Assembly (NCBI RefSeq): GCF_022024015.1
Contig: NZ_CP091786.1
Coordinates: 1,922,001 to 1,986,000 of the forward strand
DNA: 64,000 bases
Direction of reading: 5' to 3'
From: Prevotella sp. E9-3
Lineage (GTDB): Bacteria; Bacteroidota; Bacteroidia; Bacteroidales; Bacteroidaceae
Shown here piece after piece: positions 45,801 to 51,856 of this stretch. A program made the position numbers and the translations under genes. The notes beneath the pieces were generated by a model that did not search any database, was not told the DNA's origin, and saw only the letters and a program-made list of their open reading frames with translations. The first letter of the stretch is position 1. Each line of letters starts with the position of its first letter.

Positions 45801-46120
45801 TCTTCAACCTCTGGAGCATACCGGGCATTGATAATATCCTGGCGGAACTCTTCGTCATAGACCATTTTTGCCTTTTCCTCATTTTCTAACATCAGCATAG
45901 CCTTATTGTGGCGACGGAAGATATCATCGATATTGATGCCAACTAAAATCTTTATTTCCTCGACATCATTCAATTCTTTTCGCAATTTGAAATAGCCGGA
46001 AGAACGAAAGAACCCGACTACAGCTAGAAATCGGTCAAAATTGGCCATATTACATGCAATACCTTTGAGTTTTTCAAAGAGCGTATTGCCTGAATTGTTA
46101 TTAAAGAATTTACTGCTCAT
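42842..46120 (-). CDS. PLD-domain SNF2-like DNA helicase
   Basis: This 1092-residue protein begins with a phospholipase-D-like nuclease domain carrying one HKD half-site: His132 and Lys134 in LHAKFYLYLP and GSSN at 154-157. An SNF2/SF2 helicase follows with Walker A ADVVGLGKTMIA (Lys281), DEAH near 358 (IIVDEAHGF) and motif VI LMQRIGRVNRIGS near 795. A single HKD half implies a dimeric nuclease active site. Architecture matches helicases of helicase-methylase defence loci rather than DISARM DrmA (no DUF1998). It is the second gene of the operon, 1 bp after the regulator. Confidence 0.88.
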   Translation of the reverse strand: MSSKFFNNNSGNTLFEKLKGIACNMANFDRFLAVVGFFRSSGYFKLRKELNDVEEIKILVGINIDDIFRRHNKAMLMLENEEKAKMVYDEEFRQDIINARYAPEVEEGILQMCQDLVDGRLQMKIHATKNLHAKFYLYLPQNHNENSDGWVIMGSSNISDAGLGTSRAERYELNVAMKDFDDVDYCHSEFKKLWEEAITLTIDDVESIKQKTYLGYQPTPYEIYLKVLIDTFGDQIEDDFSIQLPNGVMELKYQTDAVIQGFQMLMRHNGLFLADVVGLGKTMIATMIAKRFIEANGKNTSILVVFPPALRENWENTFKLFGISRKAQFITNGKLSSVLEGKEQYKAKEEFDLIIVDEAHGFRNDGAGKYDELQKICKADCVNAGLLKNQRKKVMLLSATPLNNRPDDLLNLLLLFQDSQNCTIDGIPNLKGFFAEYIKAYRILMKERETRDVTADVDKIYEAIREKVIDKVTVRRTRHNIENDPEYKKDLQAQGIIFPKPQPPISLEYMMDADTSRRFFYTLNVLSDDKFDPHLHYARYRAVEFLKPEFRAKYRNAVHVGQTLAGIYRVHMVKRLESSFHAFKLSLATLLRITNDMLKMFAENKVIIAPELNVKELQAKGMELDQIIELAMKKGYQESDILYKSDDFEPDFIEMLRHDKEVLEALNADWQKEHDDQKFDLFRKKLETEFFDNRNVSGKLVVFSESVDTLNYLKDRLENELGRTDVLTITADNRDKKANIIKENFDANSEVQKDQYNIILTSDVLAEGVNLHRSHIIVNYDSPWNASRLMQRIGRVNRIGSVAEFIYNYMFYPSPQGNEQIQLYENALIKLQGFHSAFGEDVQIYSKEEIVKQFKMFDSNVKDSMDEKLALIRELRDVYHNNRELYDKVKQLPLKSRVARNTGKHTDKSIIYVSSDVKTEFYLATDKAVKPIDFLEAIKYLKAKPEEQAAPFMPDSKNYEHVNRALGKYTKEYVEAADDASINRTDLDNISKTALNFLRRITQVISDNTTKVQCHILTDYINKGIYTQLPRRLRDFSKPYKGDKAQIKEDEAKLKRTLAELIDEYQTMSNEMQEKALPKVCDPQIIISETFI

Positions 46121-46121
46121 A

Positions 46122-46325
46122 TTATCTCTCTTTACTTATTAGTTCCTGAACAGAGACACCGAGGCATTCTGCTATTTGGAATAAGGTTTCAAGACTGGGC
46201 TGGCTTGTATTGGTACACCATTTGGAAACTGTTGCTTCATCTTTGCCCAGTTGCTCTGCCAGCCATCTGTTGGTTCGTTTCGTCTCTGCCAGCACCACTT
46301 TGAGTCGATTCATGTCTTTTGCCAT
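46122..46325 (-). CDS. XRE-family regulator of the defence operon
   Basis: This 67-residue protein is a single Cro/C1-type helix-turn-helix (NRWLAEQLGKDEATVSKWCTN, then QPSLETLFQIAECLGVSVQEL). Small regulators of this kind precede restriction-modification genes in many Bacteroidetes and act like controller proteins that delay or limit expression. It is the first gene of the nine-gene operon, starting 22 bp after a promoter box and ending 1 bp before the helicase gene. Autoregulation is likely but inferred. Confidence 0.88.
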   Translation of the reverse strand: MAKDMNRLKVVLAETKRTNRWLAEQLGKDEATVSKWCTNTSQPSLETLFQIAECLGVSVQELISKER

Positions 46326-46347
46326 ATCATATATTATATTATGGCTA

Positions 46348-46355
46348 CAAAGATA
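46348..46355 (-). promoter_or_regulatory. Predicted -7 box of the nine-gene defence operon
   Basis: The minus strand reads TATCTTTG, 22 bp upstream of the XRE gene. No good -33 box is seen, which would fit a promoter that depends on a regulator. The rest of the 217-bp gap to the DUF3853 gene is AT-rich without other recognisable features. Confidence 0.55.
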
Positions 46356-46542
46356 AAAAATAATTCTAAATATTGGAACTTTTTCTCAAAAAACATCATT
46401 AAGAATCAAAGAGTTTTGCGTTTTAGGCAAAATATAACAGTAGGACTTGCTGTCAGATGTTTATTACAATGGAATTCTTAAAAATATAAATTCGGCAATA
46501 AAACGAATCTATTGACGAATTTATATGAAGGGTATGAGAGGG

Positions 46543-46854
46543 TTACGCACTTTTACGACGATAGACAGGTTGACCAGCCAGTTCCAAGGCCAACTTCTTG
46601 TCCACAATAATTTTGCGACCAATCTGGGTGATGGCTTTCTTGATTCTTCCACTCTTCTTGATACGGTTGGCTGTTGGCAAGCTGCAATGGAATATCTCCG
46701 CTATGCCTGCAATTCCATACGCATACTTGTCTTCATCGTCCTCAACCTTTTCTTCTACTGTGGCTTGGTTGGCCACCTTCATGAGTTGGAGGAACTCCGT
46801 TCCACTCATTTCTCCAATTGTCTTTTCTAACAATTCGTTTGATATTTGCTCCAT
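46543..46854 (-). CDS. DUF3853-type, excisionase-like winged-helix protein
   Basis: This 103-residue protein resembles the DUF3853 family of Bacteroidetes mobile elements. Its C-terminal half (YGIAGIAEIFHCSLPTANRI, KAITQIGRKIIVDKKLAL) is the MerR/excisionase-type winged helix that would bend att DNA. It lies between the integrase and the defence operon on the same strand with its own promoter box, and is probably the directionality factor of the island. Confidence 0.75.
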   Translation of the reverse strand: MEQISNELLEKTIGEMSGTEFLQLMKVANQATVEEKVEDDEDKYAYGIAGIAEIFHCSLPTANRIKKSGRIKKAITQIGRKIIVDKKLALELAGQPVYRRKSA

Positions 46855-46934
46855 AATTATAATAATGTGTTTGATAAGTTGATTGTGCTACGAAATATTA
46901 AAGGAACAAATTAAAGTAACTCGTAACGACAGTG

Positions 46935-46942
46935 CAAAGTTA
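46935..46942 (-). promoter_or_regulatory. Predicted -7 box of the DUF3853 gene
   Basis: The minus strand reads TAACTTTG, 80 bp upstream of the start and just after the integrase stop codon. Confidence 0.5.
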
Positions 46943-46963
46943 CTGCAAAAATCTCAAATAACC

Positions 46964-48187
46964 TCAGAAGCTGTTGAATTTCTGCATCGCTTTGGCCTTG
47001 ATGTCGTCGGCAATGTCGATATAAGGTTTCATTGCCTTGTAGTCGCTATGGCCAGTCCATTTCATGACTACTTGAGCAGGGATGCCCAATGCCAAAGCAC
47101 TACAGATGAATGTTCTTCTGCCAGCATGAGTACCTATCAGTTCGTATTTGGGTTTGACAATATCGATTCGTTCATTTCCCTTATAGAAGGTCTGGCGTAT
47201 AGGCTCGTCAATCTTTGCCAGTTTGCAGAGCTCATGCAGATAGGTGTTCATCTTCTGATTGCTGACTACAGGTAAGACTTTGAATTCTTCGAAGTCTGCA
47301 TTTTTACATTTCTCCAGAATGGCCTTACTATACTTGTTAAGCTCGATGGTCAGACTATCTGTTGTCTTTATTGTTGTAATCTCAATGTGGTCATCCTTTA
47401 CGTCGCTCTTACGAAGGTTATAGACATCAGAGTCTCTGAGGCCTGTATAGCAGCAGAATAGGAACACGTCACGGACACGATCCAAATGACTTTCGTCTGC
47501 AGGAATCTTACACTCCACCAACTTCGTTATTTCATCACGAGTGAGGAAGATCACTTTCTTTTGTGTACTCTTCAACTTGGGTTTAAATGTCTCAAAGTCA
47601 CGGTTATCGTTATAGCCCCTTTGATAACTCCAGCGCAGGAACCACTTCAAAAACGACATCTGCTTGCCGATGGTGCTGTTTTTCATGTTCTTTTTTAGAC
47701 GGAGGTATTCAACGTAAGCCAATAGACCATCGTCATCGAAGAAATCAAAGGTAAGCACTTTCCTGAACTCCTTCAAATGGTTCTCCATTGCATGGAATTT
47801 CTCATAGGTGGCTTCCGTCCAATCATTTTGTCTGCCGTTGACTTTAATAAATTCTCTGAAAGCATCCCAGAATACGTTTTTCTTGACTGTTGTCACCTGT
47901 TTGTCATAGTCAGCGTATGAACCATTTTCGTCATCTTTTTGACTGATCCGTTCATTGAAGTCTGTTTTGAGTTGTTCACGGATAGGCATTTCTTCCATGA
48001 ATTCGTACTTGTGGAACACTTTGATGATTACTGCTTTCAGATAATCAAGGTAGTCGTTGATCTCGCTCGCTGTCTGCATAGCTTGGTTCATACCTGTAGC
48101 CCGCTGATTTGCCTTGTCCCACTTGTCTGCATCGACTCTGATGCCCGTCACGAACTCGATTCTTAGATTGTTATAATAAACGCGCAT
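46964..48187 (-). CDS. Tyrosine recombinase / site-specific integrase
   Basis: This 407-residue integrase has an N-terminal arm-binding part (RIEFVTGIRVDADKWD), a SAM-like core-binding domain (about 115-215), and a catalytic domain. Conserved residues are Arg near 250 (CCYTGLRDSDVYNL), the HxxR box THAGRRTFI near 352, the second His in TGHSDY, and nucleophile Tyr near 387 (MKPYIDI). It should recombine the two tRNA-Ser repeats. The reading frame stays open upstream of the chosen ATG with no ATG, and a neighbouring frame has one, so the true N-terminus is uncertain. The gene sits beside attR. Confidence 0.92.
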   Translation of the reverse strand: MRVYYNNLRIEFVTGIRVDADKWDKANQRATGMNQAMQTASEINDYLDYLKAVIIKVFHKYEFMEEMPIREQLKTDFNERISQKDDENGSYADYDKQVTTVKKNVFWDAFREFIKVNGRQNDWTEATYEKFHAMENHLKEFRKVLTFDFFDDDGLLAYVEYLRLKKNMKNSTIGKQMSFLKWFLRWSYQRGYNDNRDFETFKPKLKSTQKKVIFLTRDEITKLVECKIPADESHLDRVRDVFLFCCYTGLRDSDVYNLRKSDVKDDHIEITTIKTTDSLTIELNKYSKAILEKCKNADFEEFKVLPVVSNQKMNTYLHELCKLAKIDEPIRQTFYKGNERIDIVKPKYELIGTHAGRRTFICSALALGIPAQVVMKWTGHSDYKAMKPYIDIADDIKAKAMQKFNSF

Positions 48188-48238
48188 ACGAGAAGTGGCA
48201 GATTTTCCCGAACGATTTCTTTTTCTCCATTTTTTGTT

Positions 48239-48246
48239 TACCTTTG
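48239..48246 (+). promoter_or_regulatory. Promoter-like box pointing away from the integrase
   Basis: TACCTTTG on the plus strand is a perfect TAnnTTTG match but no plus-strand gene follows for 1.4 kb. It may be chance, or it may drive a short RNA antisense to the integrase leader; GGGTGTG at 48258-48264 and CACACCC at 48311-48317 could form its stem. Confidence 0.35.
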
Positions 48247-48344
48247 CACCGATATTCGGGTGTGAAATGAATACTTTTTCTTATGAGCATAGCGTTTAAT
48301 ATTTAAAAAACACACCCAAAATTACACCCAATTTCTGAAACACG

Positions 48345-48352
48345 CAAATATA
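48345..48352 (-). promoter_or_regulatory. Predicted -7 box of the integrase gene
   Basis: The minus strand reads TATATTTG, giving the integrase a leader of about 150 nt. The region from 48188 to attR otherwise holds only the GGGTGTG/CACACCC inverted repeat. Confidence 0.5.
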
Positions 48353-48469
48353 CCGCAAGACATTTTAACACATTGAAAAATGTCTTGGAATCCTTTATTA
48401 ATAGGCTATTTAAAGCAGTGCCTGTGGCTCCTGATTATCCATGATGAACCATGGAGGGTTCGATTTTTT

Positions 48470-48555
48470 CCTCACTCTCCGCACAGTCAATAGGAAGGTA
48501 AAAGCCTTCCTATTTTTTTTTGCGGCATCCCTATATAATATAAAATAGGTGTAAC
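48470..48555 (+). repeat. Right attachment site (attR), direct repeat of 32155-32243
   Basis: The first 50 bases are identical to 32155-32204 and include the last 12 bases of tRNA-Ser and a copy of its terminator. Similarity continues to GGTGTAAC. Just upstream (GGAGGGTTCGATT) there is only a remnant-like T-loop, not a whole tRNA. Confidence 0.92.
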
Positions 48556-48839
48556 CATAAGGATGGCGCCTCTTACTTATTTCTATCTACACCTGTATAA
48601 ACATGTGTACTATTAACCAAAACCCGAAAAACAGAAAAAAAATTTTAAAAACAGATTTTTCGGCAGATTTTAAGCGGAGCGCCCCAATATTCTCGTATCT
48701 TCGTTACATTTAACTTTAATTGTCACATTCCAAATATTTATGCATCTTTGAAATGCATATTTATGTCACGAACTCTCGTGAGAATCGCACGAAAATCACC
48801 AACTCCTACTTTGGACTTCTACACGCGAATTATGAGCAA

Positions 48840-48858
48840 GTTGCAAAAATTTTGCAAC
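48840..48858. other. Perfect 19-bp palindrome
   Basis: GTTGCAAAAATTTTGCAAC is a perfect inverted repeat around a single central base, in the gene-free stretch right of the island. It looks like a protein-binding site; no adjacent gene identifies the protein. Confidence 0.5.
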
Positions 48859-48928
48859 CTATTAAGAATCAATAGATTACATTATTTACAGCCAAAAAAG
48901 CGTCAATTTTTTATTCAATAATCCCAAA

Positions 48929-49082
48929 TATAGGCTGCAATAGAAGTTCTATTATACCATAACTGCATTCATCCTATACTGCAACAGACATTCAGTTATG
49001 ATGCAATTGAAGTTAGGTTTCGGCATAATAGACAGTACGTTTCGGTATAAGATGCATTCAGTTGCGGTATAATAGACTTTTT
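48929..49082. repeat. Degenerate array of seven 22-bp units
   Basis: Units start at 48929, 48951, 48973, 48995, 49017, 49039 and 49061. Shared cores include TGCAATAGAAGTT, CATTCA and CGGTATAATAGAC; three late units begin GTTTCGG or GTTGCGG. The outer parts (48948-48973 and 49051-49076) also form a 26-bp imperfect inverted repeat (22 matches). The exact 22-bp period, two helical turns, is striking, but function is unknown. The stretch 48556-48928 shows nothing else but the palindrome at 48840. Confidence 0.6.
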
Positions 49083-49306
49083 ACTGCACTAAAGGCCGTC
49101 TTTGGGTAGCCTCGCCGTTCTAGTTTGCGATTTTTATTTGTCAAAATTTTCGAAAACAAAAATGAATGAATATGTAATTAATGGTGAAAAAAAGTTTCTT
49201 CTTTTCCACCAGCAGCATAGCAGCAAAATCGTTTCGCGTAGTGGTTTTTAGTTTTAACCTCTCTAATAATTCTTCTGAAATATGGTTCAGTTTCAGAAAT
49301 TGTTTG

Positions 49307-49314
49307 TATCTTTG
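49307..49314 (+). promoter_or_regulatory. Predicted -7 box of the structured RNA
   Basis: TATCTTTG is a perfect TAnnTTTG box; transcription would begin near 49319, directly ahead of a series of hairpins. No good -33 element is seen. Confidence 0.5.
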
Positions 49315-49318
49315 TAGC

Positions 49319-49585
49319 AAGTATTTTCCGATTGCTGTAAACAGCACGTGCTTCGGCACGAATCCCTGAGCGCAAGGTGGGGTACGATTTTTGAGGGTTA
49401 AACAATAGCATCAGCTATTTATTCAGAGTATCGTGAAACCTCGGAAATTTCAACGATGAAATGCTTTGGGTAAGTCAGCGGATGCCCGTGCATATAGCGC
49501 GAGCATGACTTATATCTTAGCATTTCAGGTACATCCGAGGACCTCACGATACAAGAGAAGAGCCATGTTTCGCGCTTCTTTTGTG
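49319..49585 (+). ncRNA. Candidate structured non-coding RNA
   Basis: About 265 nt contain consecutive foldable elements. GCTGTAAACAGC is a hairpin, and GTGCTTCGGCAC has a stable UUCG loop. AATAGC/GCTATT pair at 49404-49419. A long nested hairpin has arms 49428-49436 with 49544-49552, 49439-49444 with 49535-49540, 49458-49465 with 49519-49526, and 49471-49477 with 49506-49512. A GC-rich stem ending in TTTTGTG (about 49556-49585) could be a terminator. The family is not recognised. It could be a free RNA or the leader of the downstream hsdM remnant. Confidence 0.6.
49556..49585 (+). terminator. Terminator-like hairpin of the structured RNA
   Basis: GAAGAGC and GCGCTTC pair around a short loop with one bulge, followed by TTTTGTG. 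If it works, it ends the RNA about 75 bp before the hsdM remnant. Confidence 0.5.
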
Positions 49586-49661
49586 TTTTGAGGTCTTTGG
49601 TGTTTACCTGTATGCAAGCCTGAAGATGTAGTTTTGGTGCACTAAAACTATATCAAGAACA

Positions 49662-50207
49662 ATGGCAACGATGCAAGAACGTGCAGAACTGCACAAGACA
49701 ATATGGAAGATAGCCAACGACCTGCGTGGCAGTGTGGATGGCTGGGAGTTTAAGGCTTATGTGCTAGGCTCTATCTTCTACCGTTTTATCTCAGAAAACA
49801 TCTGTGACTATATCCATCAACTAATGACGGATGCAGGCCAGCCTGATTTCGATTATACCAAAATCGACGATGCGATGGCCGAGAATATCCGCCAGAAGAT
49901 GGTGGAGGAGAAAGGCTATTTCATCAAGCCCTCGCAGCTGTTCCAAAATGTGGTGGCACGTTGCGAAAAGGATGAGAATCTGAACGAAACCCTTTCTGTA
50001 GTCTTTCGCAGTATTGAATCCTCTGCTGTTGGCACCCCATCTGAAGATGACCTTCGTGGACTGTTCAGTGACTTCACTGTAGATAGTCAAGCCCTCAGCA
50101 TGAAGACCAATGATTGGCGCCATTTGATTCGTGACTATGTGCACAAGGTAACTGAGCGCCCAGAACTGCAGGAAAACGAAGTCTTCAGATATGTGATGGC
50201 AGGATAA
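49662..50207 (+). pseudogene. hsdM: Type I restriction methylase HsdM, N-terminal remnant
   Basis: The first 150 or so residues match the HsdM N-terminal helical domain (ELHKTIWKIANDLRGSVDGW, FKAYVLGSIFYRFISENI, EDDLRGLFSDFTVDS). HsdM is normally about 500 residues with a methylase core bearing an NPPF/Y motif; here it stops at residue 181 and no core follows. The last 30 residues (RDYVHKVTERPELQENEVF) do not look like HsdM and may be a fusion to the end of another deleted gene. A small inverted repeat TAGTTTT/AAAACTA lies just before the start. HsdS and HsdR are absent, so this is a deletion remnant. Confidence 0.75.
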
Positions 50208-50293
50208 GTATAAAAGAAATAATATCATTGCATGAGTAAGTTAAATAGTAATAATCATATCGGTGAATTATTCCTTATTTGAGGATTTAGATA

Positions 50294-50301
50294 TAATTTT
50301 G
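50294..50301 (+). promoter_or_regulatory. Predicted -7 box of the EamA transporter gene
   Basis: TAATTTTG is a perfect TAnnTTTG box 49 bp upstream of the ATG at 50351. Confidence 0.6.
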
Positions 50302-50350
50302 CACCCTCAACCGCAACATATTCATGTTGGCAGGGGAATAAGATTCACAG

Positions 50351-51271
50351 ATGGAACAACCAACAACTTCAATTTTTCAACGCCCGGTATGGGTGGTTAT
50401 ATTTGCCCTGACGGCAGCAATAGCCTGGGGATGGGCTTTTCCTCTAATCAAGGTGGGCTTTAACGCTTTTGGCATCACTGCTGATATGACGGGAAGCAAG
50501 ATGCTCTTTGCAGGCATTCGCTTTGCGTGTGCAGGTTTGATTGTTCTCTCTGTAGCCCAGACTAATGGGCGTTCATTTCAGGTCAGCTCCAAGAGCAACT
50601 GGTGGTTTATCCTGGCTTTTGCACTGATGAACACTACCCTACACTATTTCTTTTTCTACATCGGTATGTCGCATAGCGAAGGCTCTCGGGCGGCCATTCT
50701 CAATTCGTTGAGTACCTTCCTCGTGGTATTGCTGGCCTGCGCCTTTTTCAAGAGTGACAAGCTGACCTCAAGGAAAATTCTTGGTTGCGCCATAGGGTTC
50801 GGCGGTATCATGGCCTTGAACTTGGGCGGTTCGGACAGTGGACAGTTTCATTGGATGGGCGACGGTATGATCATTCTCAATGCTATCTGTGGAGCCTGTT
50901 CGAACTTGATGACTCGTGGGCTGAGCAAGCGTGTAGATGTCTTTGTGGGAACTGGGTATAGTCTTACTTTAGGAGGGGTGCTACTTATTATCCCAGGTTT
51001 GGCTTTTGGAGGTTCACTACCTCAAATCAACCTGCTCGGCATTGTCTGTTTGGTACTGCTCATTGCCATCTCGGCCATAGGCTTTGCCCTTTACAACAAG
51101 TTGCTCAGTTGTAATCCTGTAGGAAAAGTGGCCATTTACAATTCGTTGATTCCTGTGGTTGGTGCCATCACTTCGTGTCTGTGTCTGGGTGAGACGTTCT
51201 ACGCCAAATATGCGCTTGCCGGAGGACTTGCCGCCCTCGGCATCTATATTATTAATAAAGGTAAGAGCTGA
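50351..51271 (+). CDS. EamA/DMT-family transporter
   Basis: This 306-residue protein has ten hydrophobic segments in two EamA repeats (AAIAWGWAFPLIKVGF in the first; MIILNAICGACSNLMTRGLSKR in the second). Drug/metabolite transporters of this type export amino acids or other small molecules; substrate unknown. It marks the return to chromosomal background after the accessory region. Its stop is 12 bp from the convergent metallopeptidase gene. Confidence 0.87.
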   Translation: MEQPTTSIFQRPVWVVIFALTAAIAWGWAFPLIKVGFNAFGITADMTGSKMLFAGIRFACAGLIVLSVAQTNGRSFQVSSKSNWWFILAFALMNTTLHYFFFYIGMSHSEGSRAAILNSLSTFLVVLLACAFFKSDKLTSRKILGCAIGFGGIMALNLGGSDSGQFHWMGDGMIILNAICGACSNLMTRGLSKRVDVFVGTGYSLTLGGVLLIIPGLAFGGSLPQINLLGIVCLVLLIAISAIGFALYNKLLSCNPVGKVAIYNSLIPVVGAITSCLCLGETFYAKYALAGGLAALGIYIINKGKS

Positions 51272-51283
51272 TGACGGCCCACT

Positions 51284-51850
51284 TCATGCTACATCGTCCG
51301 ATGCAGTATGCATAATCCTGCGCGTTTCGCGGCGGGCCTCGCGCCAACGGGGGAAATATTTGTCCATCAGGGCATGAAATCGGGAATTGTGACTTGGTTC
51401 CAGAAGATGACACAATTCATGAACCACAACATGCTCGACACACCACTCTGGCAACAATAGGACGTAGGTAGAAATACAAATGCTGCGTTCTTTGATATTG
51501 CACTGTCCCCAGCGCGAAATGGTAGGTTTGTAATAGACGACACTCGGGTGAACGCCCATTTCCTTGGCATAACGTTCCATCATAGGCTCCACCAAAGCCT
51601 TCAAACGATTCAATGCCTCATTAGCCTGAAAAGGAGTGTTTAATGGCAGTTTGTTATAGAACGCAGCCCGCTGATTGAGCTTATCGAGCGTCTTTCTCCT
51701 TGCCTCCTCAATCCAGTCTTTATGCTCATTGATGAAGGCCAGCACTTTGTCACGGGATAGGCCAATGGGGGCTGAGACATGCACATCGCCATTCTTGACG
51801 ATGCGCATTGACAATCGACTTGTACGTCTGTAAGTTACCTTGATTGCCAT
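51284..51850 (-). CDS. YgjP-like zinc metallopeptidase (DUF45/M48)
   Basis: This 188-residue protein has the zinc motif HVVVHELCHLLEPSHNSRFH near its C-terminus and the upstream segment SRWGQCNIKERSICIS typical of the YgjP/DUF45 family. Members often accompany type I restriction loci, and an hsdM remnant lies about 1 kb away. Here the gene follows a Nudix gene by 6 bp in the ligA-wecB operon, so it is likely chromosomal. Substrate unknown. Confidence 0.85.
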   Translation of the reverse strand: MAIKVTYRRTSRLSMRIVKNGDVHVSAPIGLSRDKVLAFINEHKDWIEEARRKTLDKLNQRAAFYNKLPLNTPFQANEALNRLKALVEPMMERYAKEMGVHPSVVYYKPTISRWGQCNIKERSICISTYVLLLPEWCVEHVVVHELCHLLEPSHNSRFHALMDKYFPRWREARRETRRIMHTASDDVA

Positions 51851-51856
51851 GTTTGA

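Larger units (their letters stand above)
32167..48519. mobile_element. tRNA-Ser-integrated genomic island of about 16.3 kb
   Basis: The element lies between two near-identical direct repeats, the left one overlapping tRNA-Ser. A tyrosine recombinase and a DUF3853/excisionase-like gene sit next to the right repeat. The cargo is one minus-strand operon of nine genes with DNA helicase, methylase, ATPase, nuclease, acetyltransferase and AlbA/GHKL functions. No conjugation, mobilisation or replication genes are visible, so it is an integrative element that would need help to move. The middle of the cargo (about 34.1-39.4 kb) is visibly more AT-rich than the flanking chromosome. Confidence 0.88.

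Noticed and set aside
32333..46325. Classifying the operon as DISARM or BREX
   Set aside because: No DUF1998 proteins (DrmA/DrmB) and no PglZ, BrxC or Lon-like genes are present; only the methylase resembles the PglX group.
46964..48187. Integrase as part of a conjugative transposon
   Set aside because: No tra, mob or relaxase genes are found between the attachment sites.
48929..49082. The 22-bp array as a CRISPR
   Set aside because: Units are contiguous and degenerate with no unique spacers of regular length, and no cas genes are near.
49178..49411. A 77-codon minus-strand reading frame across the promoter side of the structured RNA
   Set aside because: It lies antisense to a dense set of hairpins, has no ribosome binding site or operon context, and similar small frames over such elements are usually annotation artefacts.
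51284..51850. The YgjP-like metallopeptidase as part of the type I restriction remnant
   Set aside because: Although such genes often accompany hsd loci, this one is the last gene of a chromosomal minus-strand run with 6-bp spacing to the Nudix gene.
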